This document shows, one piece after another, positions 10,080-12,500 of a stretch of DNA of 12,500 nucleotides. Within the stretch, counting starts at the first letter, position 1. Each line of letters begins with the position of its first letter. Below the pieces are notes generated by a model. It was not told the DNA's origin, did not search any database, and saw only the letters and a list, made by a program, of their open reading frames with translations. The translations under genes were made by a program, and so were the position numbers. Source of the DNA: Chrysomallon squamiferum (taxonomy: Eukaryota > Mollusca > Gastropoda > Neomphalida > Peltospiridae); the NCBI GenBank assembly GCA_012295275.1, contig CM022669.1, forward strand, positions 18,048,591 through 18,061,090, given 5' to 3'.

Positions 10080-12140
10080 AGAATCTGTGAGATTAGATAA
10101 TGTTTTTCTATTTCACAGGCGAAATGACAAGTTTGTTTTGCCAGCATCCATATCTGCACAGGTGCCAGCTGATGCTAATGGGGTAGGACAGCTTATTTTT
10201 GTAATCAGTCACATTAAAAATGAATCATACATAGCCTTTTGCAAATTCATCTGTCAAAAAAGAATTAACACATACTTCTTGAGTACGTATTTTATATAAG
10301 ATTATATATAATCAATTGTATTTATTGCAAAATAATGGTTATCAGTTTTAAGGATGAGTTTGATTAGGATTTGTTATTAAAAGTTTTATATAGCTTAGAG
10401 CATGCTTCATTTATTGCAGATTGGTCTCCCTTGATAATGAATATGCTATTTTGTTTAAATAAAGATTACTATTACTACTCTAATACTATTACTATTATTA
10501 TCATTATCATTATTGTTGTTGTTGTTGTTGATGATGATGTAGTTACTGTTATTGTTATCATCATTATCTTCATTATCATTACTTTATTATTATTATTATT
10601 ATGATTATTGTTATTATTATTATTGTTGTTAATTTTAGTGTCATGACTTCAACTTCATGGAGTTTAACAGTGACCAGTGGTTCAAGTCAGGAAACAGCAA
10701 GCAGCTTCTTAGCAGCAGAGTGAGTGTATCAGAGTGACACGGGAAATATACTGAACAAAACAATTATGGTTCTGTTTAATTTGCCAGAGGATTGCATTCC
10801 TAAATGTTCAGTTTTTGAAGCAGTTTTTTCATTCTTATGAACTCTTTTTACTAAGTTTAAATAAGGTTCTAATATAACTCTAAGTTTGGTTTGGTTTCTG
10901 TTCTAATATCTTCATTTATGTATTTATTTGTTTAATTAGGTTATTGCTTTTGGAATCAAAGGGAGACAATCGGGATACACAAAAAGTCTAGAAGTTATTT
11001 TTACTAAATGTAATTAAGGTCCTATTGAAATTATTTCATGTATTAAGTGAAGTTTGGTTTCTGTTCTGATTTTAATTTCAATTTAATTTTTAATTTTTTT
11101 AATTAGATTATTGCATTTGGTATCAAAGGGAGACAATCAGGATACATAGACACTCCTGTGACATTCAGAATACACAGTCCAGACAGACGAGTAGCAACAC
11201 AGACAGCTCAGTATGTTGTTAATCATATTGTGTTATTACTAGTCGTTTTTTTTTTTTTTTTTCTGTTATTATTGTTATTATTGTCATTGTTACTGTTTAG
11301 TTGTTACATTTCATTCAATGGAAATTCATATTTCTACCATTCTCTTTTGGCATGGTTAGGTTTTAAATTCTTATTTTTTATTTTATTATTTTATTTTATT
11401 TTATTTTATTTATTTATTTACTAATTTCATAATTTTATTTTATTTTATTTTTATTTTGTTTTATAGCATTTTTTAAATTATAAATCTCTTTTTTTACATT
11501 ATGATATTAATTATTGTCAATTATTTTTTATCTATTGTGTTTTTGTTGGTTTTTGACTTTTTGTCTTATTGCTACACTGACATGAAAAATATTTGGTTCA
11601 GTCATTATTCATCAGATGATAATCATAGTTACCAGAAAAATAGTTTTCTGATATTTTTAATTTTACTTCTTTTTTTTCAGATGTGTCTATTTTGACATGG
11701 GTTTAAAGAAATGGGTGGGGCCAGAAAATGTCTGCAAGGTGACTAACAACCTTCAACTTGGCACTGATGACTATGTTGACTGTTCTTGCAAACACATGAC
11801 TAGTTACGCTATTGTTGCTAAGACCAATGAAGCTGGACTGGTTGGATACACTCTGTGGTTTTTCATTGCCTGTTTTATATGCATTGTATGTACTTAACCT
11901 TTTCTCTTGCTAACTCTGTTAGAGAATACATTAATTTTTATTATTTATTATTATTGACTCTCTCTTTGTTAACTTTCCATGTTCTTATCCATTTTTGTCT
12001 GTTTTCTTTACCTTTCATTTTCACACTGATCTCTCTCTTATGATCTTCTGTTTTCTTTTCTTCATTACTGTCTCTCTCTCTCTTTCTCTCTTCCTTTCTA
12101 CCTTTCTCTCTATCTGTTTTTCTGACTTTCATTCTCTTTT

Positions 12141-12228
<88 letters not shown>

Positions 12229-12500
12229 ATCTGTCCACTTCTTTCTTTAATAACATTTGAATTCTGTTTGTAACAAATCATTTTATTTTGTTGAATATTA
12301 TAAAGAGAGAATACACCAGTCATTTATTTTATATTTATTTACATTTTTAATATATATTTGTAAAAATCTAATTCACTAAACATTAATCTTTTTGTTTTCC
12401 ACCATTGTTATTCAAGTTTTGTTTTGTTTGGTTGTTTTTGTTTATTTTGAATCTTGACTCTTTTTTCAGGGTTGTATGTTTTTGACTCTTCTTGTTCATC
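149..12500 (+). CDS. ADGRV1: Adhesion GPCR V1-like receptor, internal part of a spliced gene (18 exons traced, both ends open)
   Basis: The spliced frame joins 149-236, 967-1116, 1636-1829, 2314-2454, 2897-3049, 4029-4175, 4769-4914, 5361-5565, 6001-6104, 7853-7969, 8334-8441, 9210-9377, 9783-9866, 10119-10182, 10639-10719, 11107-11210, 11681-11885 and 12470-12500. Every intron is GT-AG and every junction keeps phase. It gives about 763 residues: the tail of one Calx-beta domain (residues 1-29), three further Calx-beta domains (about 30-443), a GAIN domain (about 444-735) with a GPS motif at 686-730, and the first transmembrane helix (about 738-763). Calx-beta repeats joined to GAIN/GPS and a membrane domain are, to my knowledge, diagnostic of ADGRV1. 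In vertebrates this is a very large surface receptor forming ankle links in hair-cell stereocilia and part of the Usher type 2 complex; its role in an invertebrate is unknown and not inferred here. The gene starts upstream and ends downstream of the window. Identity rests on architecture and motifs, not on a database search. Confidence 0.85.
237..966 (+). other. Intron 1
   Basis: GT-AG intron. It holds a pyrimidine-rich block (about 300-420), a short (ACT)n run near 598-622 and an ATG/ATA-type run near 690-725. The rest is AT-rich unique sequence. The open stretch at 204-422 is a product of the pyrimidine-rich block. Confidence 0.85.
967..1116 (+). CDS. ADGRV1: Exon 2: start of Calx-beta domain B
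   Basis: The acceptor is TTCTTCAG at 959-966 and the donor is the consensus GTGAGT at 1117. Phase is 1 at entry and 1 at exit. After a linker it reads 'YGILSLEPTLISVPE' and then 'AKVILKVKRSG', which is the typical opening of a Calx-beta domain: 'G-x-x-x-F/L-x-P' followed by a 'V-x-R-x-G' strand. The RSG codon series is split across the intron into exon 3. Confidence 0.92.
1117..1635 (+). other. Intron 2
   Basis: GT-AG intron. It contains poly-A followed by (AAT)n at 1393-1460 and a T-rich tract before the acceptor. Nothing else was recognised. Confidence 0.88.
1393..1460. repeat. Poly-A followed by (AAT)n
   Basis: About 21 A then some 15 AAT units. The order resembles the tail of a retroposed element, but no element body was recognised upstream. 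Confidence 0.93.
1636..1829 (+). CDS. ADGRV1: Exon 3: middle of Calx-beta domain B, with a long loop
   Basis: The acceptor is TTCCTACAG ending at 1635 and the donor GTCTGT begins at 1830. Phase is 1 at entry and 0 at exit. It reads 'SPFGEISVKVRTVGGGEAW', then a loop of about 30 residues rich in Gly, Thr and Asp, then 'GGRDYEVLDITLTFK'. The 'V-x-V-x-T' and 'D-Y-x-x-x-x-x-x-L-x-F' elements are standard Calx-beta strands, and the acidic DY is a usual calcium ligand region. The loop between them is longer than in a compact Calx-beta domain and carries one N-glycosylation sequon (N-D-T). Confidence 0.93.
1830..2313 (+). other. Intron 3
   Basis: GT-AG intron. It holds a pyrimidine-rich block (about 1880-2100) related in composition and partly in sequence to the one in intron 1, then a (TG)n run (2119-2136) and a (CA)n-rich stretch (2170-2226). 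The TG and CA runs could pair as an RNA hairpin. Confidence 0.87.
2314..2454 (+). CDS. ADGRV1: Exon 4: end of Calx-beta domain B and linker
   Basis: The acceptor is TTTCTCATAG ending at 2313 and the donor GTAAGA begins at 2455. Phase is 0 at both ends (47 codons), so skipping would keep the frame but delete the calcium-site strand. It reads 'QVALTILDDNIPEGAMSVIV' and onward. The 'I-L-D-D-N-x-P-E' is the classic Calx-beta acidic motif that binds Ca2+. A Gly/Lys-rich linker follows. Confidence 0.94.
2455..2896 (+). other. Intron 4
   Basis: GT-AG intron of very AT-rich sequence. No repeat element, RNA gene or hidden exon was recognised. Confidence 0.87.
2897..3049 (+). CDS. ADGRV1: Exon 5: start of Calx-beta domain C
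   Basis: The acceptor is TTATTGCAG ending at 2896 and the donor GTATCT begins at 3050. Phase is 0 at both ends (51 codons). It reads 'GYSIVTIEPSDLSNGVIGF', then 'LSPNVTLTLIRNNSFIGEVQ'. It opens a Calx-beta domain with 'N-G-V-I-G-F' and holds two sequons (N-V-T, N-N-S). The last 48 bases with the donor are repeated exactly inside the next intron at 3221-3268. Extending the exon to that second donor would cross an in-frame stop, so the first donor is the productive one. Confidence 0.93.
3002..3182 (+). repeat. Duplication copy A: exon 5 end plus start of intron 5
   Basis: Matches 3221-3374. The 48 exonic bases and the donor are identical in both copies. Copy A has 27 extra intronic bases (just after 'AGTATAATCT') that are missing in copy B; removal at a short CT microhomology would explain this. 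Confidence 0.93.
3221..3374 (+). repeat. Duplication copy B: intronic copy of the exon 5 end with donor
   Basis: Identical to copy A apart from a 27-base gap. It contains a second GTATCT donor at 3269 but no acceptor of its own. A third, partial copy of exon 5 bases lies between the copies at 3181-3206, followed by a fragment of the copy end (3209-3220). Confidence 0.93.
3666..3727. repeat. AT-rich inverted repeat (hairpin)
   Basis: 23-base arms at 3666-3688 and 3705-3727 pair with one mismatch around a TA-rich loop of 16 bases. It may be a small MITE remnant or a replication-slippage palindrome. No target-site duplication is obvious. Confidence 0.8.
4029..4175 (+). CDS. ADGRV1: Exon 6: middle of Calx-beta domain C
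   Basis: The acceptor is TAATCTAG ending at 4028 and the donor GTATGT begins at 4176. Phase is 0 at both ends (49 codons). It begins 'VSWKAKKSKTSSDQEDSDLS' and ends 'CPLVVKLINDD'. The stretch of Lys, Ser and acidic residues sits where the Calx-beta 'T-x-D-x-x-A' loop usually lies and is unusually charged. A cysteine pair is present six residues apart (C-P-A-K-Q-S-H-C) and could form a disulfide. The exon ends exactly at the acidic N-D-D strand. The acceptor tract is poor in pyrimidines. Confidence 0.9.
4176..4768 (+). other. Intron 6
   Basis: GT-AG intron that is extremely T-rich from about 4330 to 4740. That composition gives long open stretches of Phe, Leu, Ile and Ser with no coding character. 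No element was recognised. Confidence 0.87.
4769..4914 (+). CDS. ADGRV1: Exon 7: end of Calx-beta domain C, start of domain D
   Basis: The acceptor is TGTTTGCAG ending at 4768 and the donor GTATGT begins at 4915. Phase is 0 at entry and 2 at exit. It reads 'IPEESWTFFVRLEKAEVDAE', then 'FAQINVIPSDYIRGLVQF'. The first part completes the Ca2+ site strand 'N-D-D-I-P-E-E' of domain C; the second opens the last Calx-beta domain ('R-G-L-V-Q-F'). Confidence 0.94.
4951..5003. repeat. (CT)n microsatellite
   Basis: Uninterrupted CT dinucleotides for about 53 bases. Confidence 0.97.
5010..5345. repeat. Degenerate minisatellite in intron 7
   Basis: Units built around 'TAATTTTGTTT' and 'TTTATAATTTA' recur every 30-45 bases. 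Two adjacent 30-base units (5111-5140 and 5141-5170) are identical. Confidence 0.8.
5361..5565 (+). CDS. ADGRV1: Exon 8: Calx-beta domain D, the last of the array
   Basis: The acceptor is TTATGTCAG ending at 5360 and the donor is the consensus GTAAGT at 5566. Phase is 2 at entry and 0 at exit. It reads 'IMVVSENDKSIKLKVERVKG', then 'YKVVVSYNTL', then 'LEGSDFVGQTGSLIFQADRQ'. Calx-beta strands are clear ('S-E-x-D...L-x-V-x-R', 'D-F-x-x-x-x-G-x-L-x-F'), with DF in place of the usual DY. Confidence 0.94.
5566..6000 (+). other. Intron 8
   Basis: GT-AG intron with a (GT)n tract at 5666-5713 and unique AT-rich sequence up to a strong poly-T acceptor. No hidden exon was seen. Confidence 0.88.
5666..5713. 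repeat. (GT)n microsatellite
   Basis: Uninterrupted GT dinucleotides for about 48 bases. Confidence 0.97.
6001..6104 (+). CDS. ADGRV1: Exon 9: end of Calx-beta domain D
   Basis: The acceptor is a strong poly-T tract plus CAG ending at 6000; the donor GTAATT begins at 6105. Phase is 0 at entry and 2 at exit. It reads 'DVQYIHLTLTPVLASDNPLP', then 'KQFSVKLKNPTNGA'. The fold position matches the Calx-beta end, but the usual 'I-x-D-D' pair is replaced by 'T-P-V-L-A-S-D-N', so calcium binding here is probably weakened. The final codon is completed by exon 10 (Ser). Confidence 0.9.
6105..7852 (+). other. Intron 9, the longest in the window
   Basis: GT-AG intron. It begins with TG-rich sequence (6140-6220), followed by a degenerate GACA/GATA/GGCA run (about 6340-6480). 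The part from 6480 to 7850 is moderately complex AT-rich sequence in which I recognise no transposon protein, RNA gene or exon. A perfect 18-base palindrome lies at 6888-6905. The region separates the Calx-beta exons from the GAIN exons and could hold a degraded mobile element too diverged to identify by eye. Confidence 0.78.
6340..6480. repeat. Degenerate GACA/GATA/GGCA tetranucleotide tract
   Basis: Imperfect AGACAGAC, AGATAGAT and GGCAGGCA units alternate over about 140 bases. Confidence 0.88.
7853..7969 (+). CDS. ADGRV1: Exon 10: start of the GAIN region
   Basis: The acceptor ends TGATAG at 7852 and is weak; the donor is the consensus GTAAGT at 7970. Phase is 2 at both ends. It reads 'LHPEFSKAQIRIVKSGKTAL', then 'WNVIADLEKGPLDDNQIQ'. 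This is the passage from the last Calx-beta domain into the GAIN domain. I recognise it by position and open frame rather than by a named motif. The exon length is divisible by three, so skipping keeps the frame. Confidence 0.83.
7970..8333 (+). other. Intron 10
   Basis: GT-AG intron made almost entirely of an (ATC)-type run (8012-8035) and a perfect tandem duplication (8054-8198 and 8199-8343) that reaches into exon 11. Confidence 0.88.
8054..8346 (+). repeat. Perfect 145-bp tandem duplication across the intron 10/exon 11 acceptor
   Basis: Unit 1 is 8054-8198 and unit 2 is 8199-8343; I see no mismatch and the offset is a constant 145 bases. CAG stands at the start, the junction and the end (8054, 8199, 8344), as expected for a duplication through 3-base microhomology. 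Each unit carries TG- and CA-rich segments and an acceptor plus the first ten exon 11 bases (the match runs to 13 with the CAG). Confidence 0.95.
8334..8441 (+). CDS. ADGRV1: Exon 11: helical part of the GAIN domain
   Basis: The acceptor is poly-T plus AACTACAG ending at 8333; the donor GTAAGA begins at 8442. Phase is 2 at both ends. It reads 'INNQLDDIVKKDLDEEDVSL', then 'IEFGLKNITEEGKKRK': amphipathic, highly charged and likely helical, with one sequon (N-I-T). An identical acceptor with the first 13 exon bases exists 145 bases upstream (8189). Using that upstream site reads into a stop after six codons, so 8334 is the productive start. Confidence 0.85.
8568..8597. repeat. (ATT)n microsatellite
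   Basis: About ten ATT units within a longer T-rich region. Confidence 0.93.
8911..8994 (+). repeat. Exon-like copy 1 in intron 11
   Basis: Preceded by TTCTCTTCAG (8901-8910). Entered at phase 2 it reads 'NYYLTSIANLIFEILTTKSL' and Thr, then TGA at 8972. It differs from copy 2 (114 bases downstream) at about 10 of 84 positions. No donor precedes the stop. Confidence 0.8.
9025..9108 (+). repeat. Exon-like copy 2 in intron 11
   Basis: Preceded by a poly-T tract and CAG (ending 9024). At phase 2 it reads 'NYYLTSTANLIFKILTTKSL' and Thr, then a stop at the same place as copy 1. Four of the six differences before the stop are synonymous in this frame. Confidence 0.8.
9210..9377 (+). CDS. ADGRV1: Exon 12: helical part of the GAIN domain
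   Basis: The acceptor is TTTTTTCAG ending at 9209; the donor is the consensus GTAAGT at 9378. Phase is 2 at both ends. It reads 'LPPSVISSTFNTYCNLLNLD', then 'TSLIQTLEEFAYTFLTNAKC' and a Pro-rich end. The regular hydrophobic spacing suits the helical subdomain A of GAIN. Base composition is more balanced than in the flanking introns, which supports coding use. Confidence 0.92.
9378..9782 (+). other. Intron 12
   Basis: GT-AG intron. It is AT-rich with a poly-T run of about 26 bases near 9606-9631. Nothing else was recognised. Confidence 0.87.
9783..9866 (+). CDS. ADGRV1: Exon 13: GAIN domain, short exon
   Basis: The acceptor is TATATTTCAG ending at 9782; the donor is the consensus GTAAGT at 9867. 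Phase is 2 at both ends (84 bases). It reads 'LSHRCNYLKVSAGRWPIKDL' then 'QGYSYAAE'. No catalytic or named motif is visible. It is assigned by good splice sites and unbroken frame between two better supported exons. Confidence 0.87.
9867..10118 (+). other. Intron 13
   Basis: GT-AG intron with a poly-A run of about 28 bases at 10049-10076. The open stretch crossing it into exon 14 is fortuitous; the exon 14 frame is entered by splicing at 10119. Confidence 0.83.
10049..10076. repeat. Poly-A run
   Basis: About 28 consecutive A residues in intron 13. Confidence 0.95.
10119..10182 (+). CDS. ADGRV1: Exon 14: GAIN domain, short exon
   Basis: The acceptor is TATTTCACAG ending at 10118; the donor GTAGGA begins at 10183. 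Phase is 2 at entry and 0 at exit. It reads 'RNDKFVLPASISAQVPADAN' plus Gly, a beta-strand-like 'F-V-L-P-A-S-I' segment typical of GAIN subdomain B. The donor is not ideal, and reading on into the intron would stay open for 38 codons before a stop at 10297, so a retained-intron form is possible. The chosen boundary is supported because phase 0 matches exon 15. Confidence 0.8.
10183..10638 (+). other. Intron 14
   Basis: GT-AG intron ending in a mixed trinucleotide tract (ATT/GTT/GAT types, about 10465-10630) placed directly before the acceptor of exon 15. Confidence 0.82.
10465..10630. repeat. Mixed trinucleotide tract (ATT, GTT, GAT)
   Basis: Runs of TATTAT, GTTGTT and GATGAT follow one another up to the acceptor of exon 15. 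Confidence 0.9.
10639..10719 (+). CDS. ADGRV1: Exon 15: GAIN domain
   Basis: The acceptor is TTAATTTTAG ending at 10638; the donor is the consensus GTGAGT at 10720. Phase is 0 at both ends (27 codons). It reads 'CHDFNFMEFNSDQWFKSGNS' then 'KQLLSSR'. The aromatic-rich beta-strand pattern precedes the strands of exon 16. No other frame is plausible across these splice sites. Confidence 0.88.
10720..11106 (+). other. Intron 15
   Basis: GT-AG intron. It contains a diverged copy of its own 3' end plus the first 40 bases of exon 16 (10882-10979). The remainder is AT-rich with no other feature. Confidence 0.86.
10882..10979 (+). pseudogene. Diverged copy of the exon 16 start with its acceptor
   Basis: TTTAATTAG ends at 10939. 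The next 40 bases (10940-10979) match exon 16 at 36 positions and read VIAFGIKGRQSGYT against IIAFGIKGRQSGYI. The frame continues for eleven unmatched codons to a TAA at 11016-11018. The intronic part ('AAGTTTGG...TTCTGTTCT') also matches 11050-11070. It is probably a relic of a partial exon duplication; used as an exon it would cut the receptor off before the GPS. Confidence 0.82.
11107..11210 (+). CDS. ADGRV1: Exon 16: GAIN subdomain B strands
   Basis: The acceptor is TTTAATTAG ending at 11106; the donor GTATGT begins at 11211. Phase is 0 at entry and 2 at exit. It reads 'IIAFGIKGRQSGYIDTPVTF', then 'RIHSPDRRVATQTAQ'. The 'P-V-T-F-R-I' strand followed by the GPS exon is the expected order in adhesion GPCRs ('V-x-x-x-x-x-H' strand before 'C-V-x-W/F-D'). 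A diverged copy of its first 40 bases lies at 10940-10979. Confidence 0.92.
11211..11680 (+). other. Intron 16
   Basis: GT-AG intron with a poly-T run (about 11246-11262) and a TTTTA/TTTA pentamer-type tract (about 11380-11460). No hidden exon was recognised. Confidence 0.88.
11380..11460. repeat. TTTTA/TTTA tract
   Basis: Pentamers TTTTA and tetramers TTTA recur with few interruptions. Confidence 0.88.
11681..11885 (+). CDS. ADGRV1: Exon 17: GPS autoproteolysis motif, tethered peptide and start of TM1
   Basis: The acceptor is poly-T plus CAG ending at 11680; the donor GTATGT begins at 11886. Phase is 2 at entry and 0 at exit. It opens 'CVYFDMGLKKWVGPENVCKV' and contains 'DDYVDCSCKHMTSYAIVAK'. 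The GPS pattern is complete: Cys (11682), Trp (11712), Cys (11733), then C-S-C (11781-11789) and H-M-T (11793-11801). By family knowledge, autoproteolysis would occur between Met and Thr, leaving a tethered peptide starting T-S-Y-A-I-V-A. 'GYTLWFFIACFICI' at the end begins the first transmembrane helix. This exon is the strongest single piece of evidence for the receptor class. Confidence 0.97.
11682..11816 (+). other. GPS motif region with predicted cleavage site at 11798/11799
   Basis: The spacing of the cysteines, the Trp and the His-Met-Thr triplet fits the GPCR proteolysis site of adhesion receptors. The His acts as general base and the Thr as nucleophile in the known mechanism. Both are present, so the site looks competent. 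The peptide after the cut (T-S-Y-A-I-V-A-K) resembles known tethered agonists such as T-S-F-A-x-L. Confidence 0.93.
11886..12469 (+). other. Intron 17, inside TM1
   Basis: GT-AG intron. It has a pyrimidine-rich block (about 11955-12140) running into a perfect (CT)n tract at 12145-12218, then AT-rich sequence to the acceptor. Confidence 0.88.
12145..12218. repeat. (CT)n microsatellite
   Basis: Uninterrupted CT dinucleotides for about 74 bases, preceded by a longer imperfect pyrimidine-rich block. Confidence 0.97.
12470..12500 (+). CDS. ADGRV1: Exon 18 (partial): rest of TM1
   Basis: The acceptor is CTTTTTTCAG ending at 12469, and the frame is entered at phase 0. It reads 'GCMFLTLLVH' and runs off the window. 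Joined to exon 17 it gives an unbroken hydrophobic stretch, L-W-F-F-I-A-C-F-I-C-I-G-C-M-F-L-T-L-L-V, long enough for one membrane helix, so the intron falls inside TM1. Confidence 0.88.

Noticed and set aside
10183-10299. Read-through of exon 14 into intron 14 as a longer exon
   Set aside because: It ends in a stop after 38 codons, while splicing at 10183 gives an exact phase match to exon 15. An intron-retention form cannot be excluded.
12129-12323. Antisense stretch of alternating Arg and Glu
   Set aside because: Translation of the (CT)n microsatellite.

Overview
This is a window of animal nuclear genomic DNA. It is AT-rich and full of microsatellites: (CT)n, (GT)n, (AAT)n, GATA/GACA-like runs, and long poly-A and poly-T. 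One spliced protein-coding gene crosses it on the + strand. I traced 18 GT-AG exons (149-12500) whose splice phases join into one open frame of about 763 residues with no internal stop. Nothing bacterial, phage-like or organellar is present. The mix of (CT)n/(GT)n tracts, GACA/GATA-type runs and AT-rich introns of 250-1750 bases suggests a mollusc or other lophotrochozoan, but the species cannot be fixed from the sequence alone.

The gene is recognisable by architecture as an adhesion G-protein-coupled receptor of the V1 type (ADGRV1, also VLGR1/GPR98). Exons 1-9 (149-6104) encode the end of one Calx-beta domain and then three more Calx-beta domains. Exons 10-17 (7853-11885) encode a GAIN domain: a helical part rich in charged residues, then a beta-rich part ending in a canonical GPS motif with the C-W-C-C-x-C pattern and an H-M-T cleavage tripeptide. 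Exon 17 continues through the tethered peptide into the first transmembrane helix. Exon 18 (12470 to the window end) completes that helix and runs off the edge. The 5' part of the gene (in ADGRV1, many more Calx-beta repeats) lies upstream, and the remaining transmembrane helices and cytoplasmic tail lie downstream. No promoter, start codon, stop codon or polyA site of the gene is in the window.

The non-coding DNA is intronic. Its most notable feature is repeated short tandem duplication at exon-intron boundaries. A piece of exon 5 with its donor site is copied into intron 5. A perfect 145-bp tandem duplication in intron 10 doubles the acceptor and the first bases of exon 11. Intron 11 has two diverged exon-like copies, each behind a splice acceptor. 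Intron 15 has a diverged copy of the start of exon 16. These copies create decoy splice sites or poison exons and are the best candidates for follow-up. The rest of the intronic sequence is simple repeats, a degenerate minisatellite, an AT-rich hairpin and unremarkable unique sequence.
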